From a virus, in the IMG/VR virus record IMGVR_UViG_3300042467_002659, positions 1-37,872 of that record: a stretch of 37,872 nt of DNA. The stretch is one strand, 5' to 3'. The notes beneath the pieces were generated by a model. That model was not told the DNA's origin. It worked only from the letters and a program-made list of their open reading frames with translations, and did not search any database. Shown here one piece after another: positions 15,109 through 21,995 of the stretch (positions are counted from its first letter, which is position 1; each line of letters starts with the position of its first letter). The translations under genes and the position numbers were made by a program.

Positions 15109-15354
15109 TTATGTTTTGAGGAAATGAGATACCAAATATCCGAGGACAATAGCTCCACCAACGACCATCCATCTCCATCTTTCAATGGCTGTAAGCCGTT
15201 TATCGATATCGTCGATCTTGTCCATCATATTTTTATGCTGTTCTTTTGAATCCATTCTAAACTCTTTTATCTCAGAACTAATATTTTTAATTTCATTTTC
15301 CAAAACAGCGATCCTTGAGGTGGTATCAAATAGTTCCATGGCCGCAAGATCCAT
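15109..15354 (-). CDS. Coiled-coil membrane protein, XhlA/holin-accessory-like
   Basis: An 81-residue protein. A long heptad-rich helix (about 12-60, VLENEIKNISSEIKEF...DKIDDIDKRLTAIERWRW) is followed by one C-terminal transmembrane segment (MVVGGAIVLGYLVSHFL). This matches the plan of XhlA-type phage lysis accessory proteins. The ATG overlaps the preceding stop as TAATG. It closes the lysis and membrane gene group, before the primase leader. Function inferred from topology and position. Confidence 0.65.
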   Translation of the reverse strand: MDLAAMELFDTTSRIAVLENEIKNISSEIKEFRMDSKEQHKNMMDKIDDIDKRLTAIERWRWMVVGGAIVLGYLVSHFLKT

Positions 15355-15581
15355 TATTTCTTTGGAGGAACTTCCGTTCCTTCTAATTTTTTATGAACCT
15401 TCATCTCCTTACACTCTTGAACGGGCTTGCCATCAGCTTTTTTAATGACATCGCCCTTTGCATCTCTTTTATCAACACAAACTTTCTTTGTCTCGACTTT
15501 CTTGTCGTCGGCAAACGAAATGTTGTGATAGCTTAGAAGAGGAATTAATCCTATAATAGCAGCTGTTATAAAGATTTTCAT
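15354..15581 (-). CDS. Small exported lysine-rich protein
   Basis: A 75-residue protein with a Sec signal peptide (MKIFITAAIIGLIPLLSYHNISFA, cleaved before DDKK). The mature part is highly charged with two cysteines (VCVDKRDAKGDV and VQECKEMKV), which could form a disulphide in the periplasm. I recognise no family. AAGGA lies 8 nt before the ATG. Its position in the lysis region suggests an envelope role, unproven. Confidence 0.6.
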   Translation of the reverse strand: MKIFITAAIIGLIPLLSYHNISFADDKKVETKKVCVDKRDAKGDVIKKADGKPVQECKEMKVHKKLEGTEVPPKK

Positions 15582-15590
15582 GTTAGATCC

Positions 15591-16064
15591 TTATAGAAGA
15601 GGTTGTGGAGCAGCAGGAGGTGCTGGCTTTCCATTGAATCCGGTTGTAACAGGTCCTGGTTGGCTAAGCTCTAAAACAGGCTCTAATCGTGAAGGAGCGA
15701 CCGGCATTGACATCATACTGGACATCGAAGGAACAGAGGGTACTGCAGGTGGAGGTGCTGAGGGAGGTGGTGGTTTATTTGCTGCTTCCAATGCTTTTGC
15801 TTGGAGATCTTTGTCATTACCAGCAAGCATGATCCCTGAAAGTGTTCCAGTCAGAAATGTTGCAACGGGTATAATGAGTTCAAAAAACTTGTTATCAACA
15901 GGGCTCATACCATTCATAGGTTGCGTCACAAAAATAAGGCTGTACAACACAACGAAAACAATACCAAACAACGTTAAACCCAAAATTATACCAATAAAGA
16001 ATTTTAAGCGTGCATTCAGTTCACTTTCTGAATACTTTGGACCTGACCATATATCTTTAATCAT
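15591..16064 (-). CDS. Two-helix membrane protein with proline-rich tail, possible holin
   Basis: A 157-residue protein. The first transmembrane helix is FFIGIILGLTLFGIVFVVLY (22-41) and a second spans FFELIIPVATFLTGTLSGIML (60-80). A Pro/Ala/Ser/Met-rich tail of about 65 residues (KPPPPSAPPPAVPSVPS...) follows. Two helices next to lysin and spanin genes make a holin role plausible, but the long tail is unusual for holins. GGGAG precedes the ATG, which overlaps the lipoprotein stop as ATGA. An antisense open frame of similar length over the same region is a shadow of its codon bias. Confidence 0.6.
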   Translation of the reverse strand: MIKDIWSGPKYSESELNARLKFFIGIILGLTLFGIVFVVLYSLIFVTQPMNGMSPVDNKFFELIIPVATFLTGTLSGIMLAGNDKDLQAKALEAANKPPPPSAPPPAVPSVPSMSSMMSMPVAPSRLEPVLELSQPGPVTTGFNGKPAPPAAPQPLL

Positions 16065-16294
16065 TTACAACTCCCTGGGCATATATTGTTTGTTGTATTG
16101 CTGTTACCATTGCCGTTCTGTTTAGATTTGTCTTTTTCATAATGCCTCAAATCTTCAGGACACGTGCCATTAGCACTGCAATATGGTTTTTGACATAATT
16201 TGTTTTCCCAATTGCTTGGGTCCTGGCATGGATAACGATACCTTTCCTGGCATGCAACCATGAAAGGTATTATTAAAAGAAGTATATATTTCAT
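16061..16294 (-). CDS. Small cysteine-rich lipoprotein
   Basis: A 77-residue protein with a lipoprotein signal, MKYILLLIIPFMVAC, with the lipobox Cys at 15. The mature part is Cys-rich (CQDPSNWENKLCQKPYCSANGTCPEDL and a final CPGSCK), so several disulphides are likely in the periplasm. AAAGG precedes the ATG at 16294; an upstream TTG extension is not needed. It could be an envelope or superinfection-exclusion protein, or part of the lysis set. No family recognised. Confidence 0.62.
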   Translation of the reverse strand: MKYILLLIIPFMVACQERYRYPCQDPSNWENKLCQKPYCSANGTCPEDLRHYEKDKSKQNGNGNSNTTNNICPGSCK

Positions 16295-16295
16295 A

Positions 16296-16454
16296 TTAAC
16301 CTTTGATAATGTAAACAATTGACCCTAGTACCATGCCTACAATAACAATAGTTTTCCAGCTAATATCATCTATCTTCATCTTAAACCACGGACTTGATAC
16401 TTCTACCTGCTCCTTTATATCGTCATGAACAGGTGCTTCTTTTTCCTGCTTCAT
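16296..16454 (-). CDS. 52-residue single-pass membrane protein
   Basis: A short gene below common length cut-offs. The product starts MKQEKEAPVHDDIKEQVEV, has a charged amphipathic N-terminal half, then one membrane segment (TIVIVGMVLGSIVYII, about 35-50). GGAGG lies 7 nt before the ATG, one of the best ribosome sites in the window, but it comes from codons of the duplicated endolysin tail (16454-16507), whose TAA overlaps this ATG as TAATG. This shows the gene once followed the endolysin directly. Confidence 0.7.
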   Translation of the reverse strand: MKQEKEAPVHDDIKEQVEVSSPWFKMKIDDISWKTIVIVGMVLGSIVYIIKG

Positions 16455-16507
16455 TAATGTCCTCCAAGAACACGAAGAGCGTGTTCGTAATGTTTAAGGT
16501 GATCATA
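16454..16507 (-). pseudogene. Remnant duplicate of the endolysin C-terminal codons
   Basis: Reading on in frame after the fibre gene's TAA gives TAT and then DHLKHYEHALRVLGGH and a stop. The endolysin at 17653-18279 ends DRIKHYEHALHVLGTH: 12 of 16 residues agree, and 38 of 53 bases including TAATG, with most changes silent. The remnant has no start of its own. It is a diverged second copy of the lysin 3' end, left when the fibre gene came to lie between lysin and the 52-residue gene. Confidence 0.85.
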
Positions 16508-17653
16508 TTATACTGCGGTAAACGCGGTGTCTAATGGTATCAATGTTATTGCTGTTGATATCTTACTGCAAGTTAGATATCGGAATATTGGATTAGCATA
16601 TAATACCACATTTCCTGCTACACCGTTGATAGCACGATTGGTTGCCTGTGCATTTGGTACATTAAATGTAACCACGCCAAATTGCATACTGGCAGTTCCA
16701 CTCATTGTAACTCCATAAGTGTTAGCAGCAGCGCCAGTATTATTAAGGATACAAGTAGCCATACCAAATTGTGCTGTTCCACTTAATGTTATAACAGCGC
16801 CCGTACCAGCATCAATGGAACTATTCAACATAGTTCCAGTTGAATCGTTTGCTAGGTTCAATACTTGTCCAATTCCATTAGTTTCAAGATTGTCAATTTG
16901 ACAATATCCACGCTGAATATCAATAAGATGAGTTGAACCATTTGCTCTAGACATAGAGCAATTAAGCAATGATACACGTGTATCATTGCCAGTATTATTT
17001 GCATATACACAAGACTTACTACTGTTTCCTTGATACACATAAGCATCTTCCAGATAAATTCTACAAGCATTGGAACCATCTATTTCAATGCCGTGATAAG
17101 CACCTGTTGGAAGAACAGCAACGTGAAACAAACCAAAGTGATTAACATTTACAGCAGTTGCTCCAGAAACAGATGGTGTAATAATAACGTGTCCGTGAAT
17201 CCATATCGGTATGTGTCCTGCGTCTGGTGTATCACCAACAATAAAAATATGACCACGAGTTAATATAACATCTTCTGTAGTTGAACTTTTTAGAATAATA
17301 AACTGTGGGTTATCAACAACTGTTCCCGATACAACAATCGTCAAACTACCATCAGCAATTCTTGCTTCAATATATGCCAAAGCAGCAGTGATTGATAAGA
17401 AAGGATTGTTTTCACTTCCAGTTGAAGTACCAGCTACAATATCTGTTCTACTTGGATCAACATACCATTGATTATCTGCTACGTTAACACTAACAGGTTC
17501 CGTGATGGTTATACCACCTGAGGTTGTACCGTTAGAAAGTTTGATAGATCCAATTTCTGGATCATAGAATAATTCACCAGCTCTACCGATAAAAGAGGCG
17601 GAAGGTCTGCCACCCATTTTTTGAGCAAATAATTTGAATGTTTTATTTGACAT
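16508..17653 (-). CDS. Beta-helix tail-fibre or receptor-binding protein
   Basis: A 381-residue protein. The N terminus MSNKTFKLFAQKMGGRPSA...GRAGELFYDPEIGSIKLSNGTTSGG is the attachment-type segment common in marine phage fibres. Residues about 65-350 look like a right-handed parallel beta helix: repeated short strands rich in Asn, Thr, Gly and Val (for example GATAVNVNHFGLFHV, GIEIDGSNACRIYLEDAYVY, CSMSRANGSTHLIDI). A typical pectate-lyase catalytic triad cannot be assigned. The start overlaps the lysin stop as TAATG. It appears to be an insertion between lysin and the downstream membrane gene, flanked by the two lysin tails. Confidence 0.75.
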   Translation of the reverse strand: MSNKTFKLFAQKMGGRPSASFIGRAGELFYDPEIGSIKLSNGTTSGGITITEPVSVNVADNQWYVDPSRTDIVAGTSTGSENNPFLSITAALAYIEARIADGSLTIVVSGTVVDNPQFIILKSSTTEDVILTRGHIFIVGDTPDAGHIPIWIHGHVIITPSVSGATAVNVNHFGLFHVAVLPTGAYHGIEIDGSNACRIYLEDAYVYQGNSSKSCVYANNTGNDTRVSLLNCSMSRANGSTHLIDIQRGYCQIDNLETNGIGQVLNLANDSTGTMLNSSIDAGTGAVITLSGTAQFGMATCILNNTGAAANTYGVTMSGTASMQFGVVTFNVPNAQATNRAINGVAGNVVLYANPIFRYLTCSKISTAITLIPLDTAFTAV

Positions 17654-18279
17654 TAATGTGTTCCTAATACGTGTAAAGCATGTTCATAATGTTTGATTCG
17701 ATCATCTAATCCTATCGTTCCACCATTGATTCTTTTTGTTAGCGTCAGAATATCACCCTTATCTGCCCATTGATTGAGGTTGTTGGTTTCCCAAAACCAA
17801 CAAGCCGATTGTGCTGCGCCTTCGAACGTATTCAGATACTCTGTAGCTTCTTCAACTGTTATATCCAGGCTACCAGCAAAGAACGTGTAATTGTTTCGGC
17901 CTGTCAATTGAATCAAACCACGTCCACAGAAACGATACCCATCGCCTGATGCTTCATCCCCATTACCCATACGACTAGCATAGATACGGTTTGCAATTGC
18001 CTCTTGCTTGTTAGGTTTATTAGCGTATTCTTGAGCGATCGCATCGTCAGGAAAGTACTTTGGAAACAGTTTACGTAGTGTTTGCCAACGATAATTCAAA
18101 TTCTCTTTGAGGGCAGTGAACCCAGCTGACTCGTGCGAGCATTGAGCAATAAATGCAGCGATTCTTTGTGATGTGTTGATATCATAATCAGGTAGTAACT
18201 TTGTTAATGCAGCGTGCCAGTAATCAATATAAGGATTCTTTGGTAACAGCTGTTTGAGTTGTTCTTTTGTTAGTTCCAT
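17653..18279 (-). CDS. Endolysin, GH19 chitinase-class muramidase
   Basis: A 208-residue glycoside hydrolase family 19 domain without a signal peptide. The catalytic Glu is in FIAQCSHESAGF (E50), with a second acidic residue near LKENLNYRW. The conserved core RFCGRGLIQLTGRNNY and the C-terminal CWFWETNNLN...LTKRINGG complete the family pattern. Phage GH19 enzymes cleave peptidoglycan glycan strands at lysis. The spanin-like pair lies just upstream. Its last 16 codons are duplicated 1.2 kb downstream. Confidence 0.92.
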   Translation of the reverse strand: MELTKEQLKQLLPKNPYIDYWHAALTKLLPDYDINTSQRIAAFIAQCSHESAGFTALKENLNYRWQTLRKLFPKYFPDDAIAQEYANKPNKQEAIANRIYASRMGNGDEASGDGYRFCGRGLIQLTGRNNYTFFAGSLDITVEEATEYLNTFEGAAQSACWFWETNNLNQWADKGDILTLTKRINGGTIGLDDRIKHYEHALHVLGTH

Positions 18280-18285
18280 GGTAAC

Positions 18286-18561
18286 CTACTTTTTATCGTG
18301 AATAACGTCGTGAATTTGTTTTTGCTCTTTATACCACTTAATGATTAGGTCATGCTTTGTAGCACACTCATGGTACATCATATAGTTATGTGTAACAGTT
18401 TTTAAGAGTTCCGATAACTTTTCCTCTTTCTCATTCAACAACTTTAATTCGACACATCTCTCTATAAGCAGTGCAGGCATATCAGGAAGGGCATGTTTAA
18501 CGGGTGCTGATACCATACAACCTGTTAATAATAGAGGACTCAACCAGAGCATGACCTTCAT
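18286..18561 (-). CDS. Small lipoprotein, probable outer-membrane spanin subunit (Rz1-like)
   Basis: A 91-residue protein with a lipobox signal MKVMLWLSPLLLTGC (Cys 15). A proline-containing linker (APVKHALPDMPALL) and a helical C-terminal part (LLNEKEEKLSELLKTV...) follow. The start overlaps the upstream membrane coiled-coil gene as ATGA, with GAGGGG before it. The order inner-membrane coiled-coil protein, lipoprotein, endolysin supports an i-spanin/o-spanin assignment. It is longer than classical Rz1, so this is inference from architecture. Confidence 0.62.
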   Translation of the reverse strand: MKVMLWLSPLLLTGCMVSAPVKHALPDMPALLIERCVELKLLNEKEEKLSELLKTVTHNYMMYHECATKHDLIIKWYKEQKQIHDVIHDKK

Positions 18562-19007
18562 TTAGACCCCTCTTTCAGCTTAAAAGATGCGGCATCATTG
18601 TGTGCTTTGGATACTTCTGGGGGTAGCTTACATACGTTGTCATATTTAACGATTTCTCTGTCTACATATTGAACAACGGTCGCTCCCTTTTCTTTTATAA
18701 CTTTTGTCCTATCAACATATTTTGTTACTGTCTCGACGGTAACCTGTGCAGATTTTGCTTGAGCTTCAGCTACTTCCTTCTCGAGCTCGGCTATACGTGC
18801 CTTCCAGGCGTTTTCATTCCACACAGCTCCAATCATGAAAGTGCCAATCACAATAAGTGCGACAGCAGCTAGCTGTATAGGAGTTCTATACACATATAAA
18901 GGAGGAAACGGTATGAATTTTAGTAGGTATGTGACTGCAAGACCGACAATACCAACAAACAATACACCGTAAAAGAACCAATCAGGTAGGAACTTTACTA
19001 ACCACAT
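18558..19007 (-). CDS. Membrane coiled-coil protein, probable inner-membrane spanin (Rz-like)
   Basis: A 149-residue protein. Hydrophobic segments lie at about 10-33 and 45-65, then a coiled coil (WKARIAELEKEVAEAQAKSAQVTVETVTKYVDR). A periplasmic end VVQYVDREIVKYDNVCKLPPEVSKAHNDAAS follows. The closing C-x-LPP...HNDAA pattern is shared with many phage Rz-like proteins. Classical Rz has one N-terminal anchor; two or more segments here are unusual. It is followed by a lipoprotein gene in an ATGA overlap. It overlaps the upstream small protein's tail by 26 nt. Confidence 0.65.
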   Translation of the reverse strand: MWLVKFLPDWFFYGVLFVGIVGLAVTYLLKFIPFPPLYVYRTPIQLAAVALIVIGTFMIGAVWNENAWKARIAELEKEVAEAQAKSAQVTVETVTKYVDRTKVIKEKGATVVQYVDREIVKYDNVCKLPPEVSKAHNDAASFKLKEGSK

Positions 19008-19176
19008 TTGGGCGCTTCCTTCTTAATATCCTTTTAGTCATAATTGCTTTACGACCTCCAGGCTCACCATCAGGACCAAAACCAATTCCTGCAATGTTTC
19101 CTCCAGCAACTGCATTGATTGCAACGCTACCGGTTGAAAAACTCATCTCTGCGTAGAACTGTTTAAATGTTTTCAT
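18982..19176 (-). CDS. Small protein with capsid-targeting-like N terminus
   Basis: A 64-residue protein beginning MKTFKQFYAEM, close to the N-terminal capsid-targeting peptide of T4 internal head proteins (MKTYQEFIAEA). A Gly/Ala-rich central segment (VAINAVAGGNIAGIGFGPDGEPGG) and a basic C terminus (KRILRRKRPNVVSKV) follow, which would suit DNA contact in the head. The start overlaps the previous stop as ATGA. It may be a head-packaged internal protein; no direct evidence. Confidence 0.6.
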   Translation of the reverse strand: MKTFKQFYAEMSFSTGSVAINAVAGGNIAGIGFGPDGEPGGRKAIMTKRILRRKRPNVVSKVPT

Positions 19177-19568
19177 ATCTGTTGTAATATGTTAACGATG
19201 TTTTCATCCGTTGGTATACTTGAACACTCAATATTCTTGCCCTCAATCCCAATGTTATATACAACGTCAGGCATATACCCCATCAACATAAGAAAGGGTT
19301 TGAGAAAGTTATAATGTCCGCGTAATTTTAAGAATAGCAGTCTTGTTGCTGCCTCAACCCCAAAAATATTATAGAGAACGGTTAAATGGTTGATGATTAA
19401 CCGTTCTTTCAACTCACCAGTTTCTTCATAACGATTGAATAATCTCTTTATATATTTGAATCTGTTCAAATCATCGTAAAACTCAAGCGTATCATAACAG
19501 TGTGGGTTATCATAATGTTTTGCTGCGTATAATAAAAAATTTGTTTCGTCAAGTTTTTCAATTTGCAT
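19173..19568 (-). CDS. Conserved T4-like phage protein of unknown function (DUF7207-like)
   Basis: A 131-residue protein. The pattern NFLLYAAKHYDNPHCYDTLEFYDDLNRFKYIKRLFNRY, then LIINHLTVLYNIFGVEAATRLLFLKL, matches a family conserved beside structural genes in marine T4-like phages (I recall it as DUF7207; not verified). I chose the ATG at 19568 because it overlaps the preceding stop as TGATG. Longer starts (ATG 19598, GTG 19616) have no Shine-Dalgarno but cannot be excluded. It is all-helical by composition. Confidence 0.65.
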   Translation of the reverse strand: MQIEKLDETNFLLYAAKHYDNPHCYDTLEFYDDLNRFKYIKRLFNRYEETGELKERLIINHLTVLYNIFGVEAATRLLFLKLRGHYNFLKPFLMLMGYMPDVVYNIGIEGKNIECSSIPTDENIVNILQQI

Positions 19569-20137
19569 CAATAAGTACCTAGTGATAACCTCTTCCATGT
19601 GTTTGTTGTAACACACACGTACACATAATCTGAATCAAATGCAACCTGACCTGTCGTTCCATTTGCTGTTGAATTAGCTGGAACACTACTCCATTTAAAC
19701 GTTGTATTCTGTGACGTGCCATCAGCAAACTTTACAGTTTTGATATGAATAGCACCCCAATAATGTGAGGTATTGCCTATTTCGTAATTGTTTGGTGTAT
19801 GGGGCTCTATGTTTGAGTGAATAGTGCCATGAATGTGTATCAATTGGGCTGCATTTGATTGAACAACGCCCAAATACACATTACCTGTACACGTTACATC
19901 ATCGGCCGATATCGTTGTTGCTACAAGGTTGTTAGCAGTTGTATTGGATGTTGTTAGCGTTGTAATGGTTACGGTATTCGATGTGAACGACGTAAGTAAG
20001 CTGTTACGGAAGTTATTGGCAGTGATGCGCTTTGTGTTCGCCGTACCAGAGGTGTTAGCAACGACGATAACAAAATCTGTATTTGCTACCGTCGTTGCTG
20101 CTGGAAGTTCACTAATTTTTTTAGCGCGATCGACCAT
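19568..20137 (-). CDS. Virion structural protein, fibre/baseplate-attached type
   Basis: A 189-residue protein. The N terminus MVDRAKKISELPAATTVANTDFVIVV is the attachment segment often seen in marine phage tail-fibre proteins. It continues with a Thr/Asn-rich repetitive stretch (TSNTVTITTLTTSNTTANNL) and ends with a fibre-tip-like block (NNYEIGNTSHYWGAIHIKTVKFADGTSQ) related to intramolecular-chaperone-adjacent fibre segments. It lies between the MPLWG protein and the small helical protein in the late region. Confidence 0.68.
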   Translation of the reverse strand: MVDRAKKISELPAATTVANTDFVIVVANTSGTANTKRITANNFRNSLLTSFTSNTVTITTLTTSNTTANNLVATTISADDVTCTGNVYLGVVQSNAAQLIHIHGTIHSNIEPHTPNNYEIGNTSHYWGAIHIKTVKFADGTSQNTTFKWSSVPANSTANGTTGQVAFDSDYVYVCVTTNTWKRLSLGTY

Positions 20138-20141
20138 TTAA

Positions 20142-21014
20142 TTATGCTTCAGAATCAGGGAGCTGTCTATCGTCAGAGCCATCGCCAGAAATGTTACGCG
20201 TTGCAACAAGACATTCATATGTAACACGACCAGCACGGCCACCTGTACCAACTGTACGAATATTCCAGCCAGCTGTAATACCTTTGTTCTTACCGCCAGA
20301 TAACGAAGCAACGGCAACGGCTGTTTGACCTGTCAGACTATGGCCTGCCTGTGCACCTGTACCGACAGACGCTAAGTTAATAAACACACCGCCGTTATAG
20401 TCTTCTTGGTCAGCAGATAGCTGAATGGCCGTGGAATTGGCAACAGTCACAAAATACGTGGTGTTGTTTGCAAGTCCACCAATCGCTGTGTTACTAGTAC
20501 CAACAAGATATGTAACTGTATCGCCGTTTGCAAGCAATGCAACGTTTGCTGTACCGAGAAGGATAAAGCCCTTGACCGTGCTATTACCGACAACAACGCC
20601 TGTTGAATTGCCCGAGAAAGTAAGCGCTGCAGGTGCTGCAACAGTTACGGTTGGTGTCTGTGTGTAGCCATAACCAACTTCAGTAATGTTAATGGTAGCA
20701 ATACGGCCTGTTGCGTTTGCTTGAGCGTTGGCTGTTGCGCTAACACCAGCACTCGATGTAATGGTAACAACTGCATTAGCCGTATAACCCGAACCTGCTG
20801 ACGTAATAACAATCTCTGCAACACCACTACCTGTTGCTGCAGTTTCTGCTGTGTCAGAAGCGAACATACCAACAGTCACACCATTGAAGTATGCGTTTGG
20901 TGTTGTATTTCCATACAAAAGATTAGCTTGTGCACGCGTAGGAGCGTTACCAACTTGCGATGGTGCCCAAATTACGCTGTTAGAAGCAGTATCGTTTAAT
21001 CCCCATAATGGCAT
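20142..21014 (-). CDS. Major MPLWG-type virion structural protein
   Basis: A 290-residue protein beginning MPLWGLNDTASNSVIWAP. That start is characteristic of an abundant virion protein family of T4-like cyanophages and other marine myoviruses. The body is Gly/Ala/Thr/Val-rich with repeated beta motifs: two copies of a GSGYT / GYGYT block (SAGSGYTANAVVTITSSAG and EVGYGYTQTPTVTVAAPAA), then domains ending GRAGRVTYECLVATRNI. A late-promoter-like CATAAATA lies 27 nt upstream and AAGGAG precedes the ATG, consistent with strong late expression. The exact place in the virion is unknown to me. Confidence 0.75.
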   Translation of the reverse strand: MPLWGLNDTASNSVIWAPSQVGNAPTRAQANLLYGNTTPNAYFNGVTVGMFASDTAETAATGSGVAEIVITSAGSGYTANAVVTITSSAGVSATANAQANATGRIATINITEVGYGYTQTPTVTVAAPAALTFSGNSTGVVVGNSTVKGFILLGTANVALLANGDTVTYLVGTSNTAIGGLANNTTYFVTVANSTAIQLSADQEDYNGGVFINLASVGTGAQAGHSLTGQTAVAVASLSGGKNKGITAGWNIRTVGTGGRAGRVTYECLVATRNISGDGSDDRQLPDSEA

Positions 21015-21040
21015 TTTTATCTCCTTGAGATGTTTAGTGA

Positions 21041-21048
21041 TATTTATG
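21041..21048 (-). promoter_or_regulatory. T4-type late promoter variant CATAAATA
   Basis: CATAAATA on the minus strand, 27 nt before the ATG of the MPLWG virion protein. It differs from the T4 late consensus TATAAATA at the first position. It lies partly over the end of the preceding gene. Confidence 0.5.
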
Positions 21049-21334
21049 ACTCTTTAGAAGTCAACAAGTCTCTTTTATATTGAGAGGTTTTTTGTGGTCT
21101 CTTGTTATTTGTTGACGTCGTGTTTTTGGCTTGAACAACCTCACCTCGAGGAGCGCGTTGATATTTAAAGACGTGTTCATGCAATGTTTTTGGAACCTGC
21201 TCACCAATAACAACAACAGTCGTTGGAGAACGTTGCTCAGTTCTTTGCTGAGCAACCTTCTCTGGTACAGGTTCATACTTCTGATCCTCACCTCCAACAA
21301 CAAGCCTCGATCCAAGAGCAGGTAGGAATGGCAT
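21044..21334 (-). CDS. Small protein of unknown function in the late region
   Basis: A 96-residue basic protein starting MPFLPALGSRLVVGGEDQKYEP, with a central strand-rich part (PTTVVVIGEQVPKTLHEHVFKYQRAPRGEV) and a Lys/Asn/Thr-rich tail. AAGGA lies 8 nt before the ATG, which supports this frame over an overlapping frame at 21061-21315. I do not recognise a family. It sits between the mosaic head-type protein and the MPLWG protein. Confidence 0.6.
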   Translation of the reverse strand: MPFLPALGSRLVVGGEDQKYEPVPEKVAQQRTEQRSPTTVVVIGEQVPKTLHEHVFKYQRAPRGEVVQAKNTTSTNNKRPQKTSQYKRDLLTSKES

Positions 21335-21335
21335 T

Positions 21336-21995
21336 TTAATCCTTAGCTTTCACATTCTTAATTTTGCCACCCATTTCCGAAAAATCATCCAGCTCCGTGT
21401 CGGTGAGGTGTTCACCAACTTTGATACGGTCTGCATGCTCACTACCTACGGCATGAACCTTATACTTACCAGCACCAGCATCCGATACGTGGATAGCATT
21501 AGGATGTACTTTAGTGGCTGCTTCTGCAATAAACTGATTGAATGATTTCATACTAACATCCCCATATTCTTCTTTATTCATTTGTTTATACATTTGTTGA
21601 ACTTGTTTATGAGTAGCTAAACTACGTCCTGCAATTCTTTTAGCAACAACTTTTTCTTTACCTGGCTTTGCTACACGATCATGAGTAGCTGTGGCATCAG
21701 TGTTTTGTTTCATTTGTTCGCCAGCTTTGCGTTTATATCTTTCAAGAGCATCAACACTAAGTTCATCAATTTGTTCAGCCTCTTCTTTTTTCATACTTGT
21801 CCCCACAACTTTAGCAGGCTTACCAGGCATATCCTCAATACCACCCCATTTCTTTTTACGAGCGAGGTCAATACCACGCTCTCTTTTCAAAGCTGTACGT
21901 GTTGACGTTCCAGGACTATTTGCCTGAGTGCGAGCTTTGCTGATATAACGAGAAAGAATACCTGTCCGCGACAGCTCGTTAAGATCCTTTTTCAT
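21336..21995 (-). CDS. Mosaic lysine-rich protein with internal capsid-targeting-like segment
   Basis: A 219-residue basic protein. The N-terminal part (MKKDLNELSRTGILSRYISKA) is followed by the module EEAEQIDELSVDALERYKRKA (71-91), shared with its neighbours. Residue 149 starts a second block, MKSFNQFIAEAATK, almost identical in pattern to the T4 capsid-targeting peptide (cleavage after FIAE). A small beta domain (PNAIHVSDAGAGKYKVHAVG) follows. The internal ATG at 21551 has GGGGA upstream and could be a separate start. The gene start overlaps the preceding stop as TAATG. Confidence 0.65.
   Translation of the reverse strand: MKKDLNELSRTGILSRYISKARTQANSPGTSTRTALKRERGIDLARKKKWGGIEDMPGKPAKVVGTSMKKEEAEQIDELSVDALERYKRKAGEQMKQNTDATATHDRVAKPGKEKVVAKRIAGRSLATHKQVQQMYKQMNKEEYGDVSMKSFNQFIAEAATKVHPNAIHVSDAGAGKYKVHAVGSEHADRIKVGEHLTDTELDDFSEMGGKIKNVKAKD

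Noticed and set aside
15580-16125. A 181-codon open frame on the plus strand opposite the proline-rich membrane protein
   Set aside because: It has no ribosome site, is the antisense image of a Pro/Ala/Ser-rich coding region with a clear Shine-Dalgarno and signal-like helices, and every supported gene is on the minus strand.
16500-16512. TATAAT at the end of the fibre gene as a promoter for the 52-residue gene
   Set aside because: No acceptable -35 lies 16-18 nt upstream, and the sequence is explained by the fibre stop codon plus the lysin remnant.
21061-21315. An 84-codon frame overlapping the 96-residue late protein
   Set aside because: The 21044-21334 frame has AAGGA at the correct distance and abuts its neighbour; the other has a Leu/Arg-rich shadow composition and no ribosome site.
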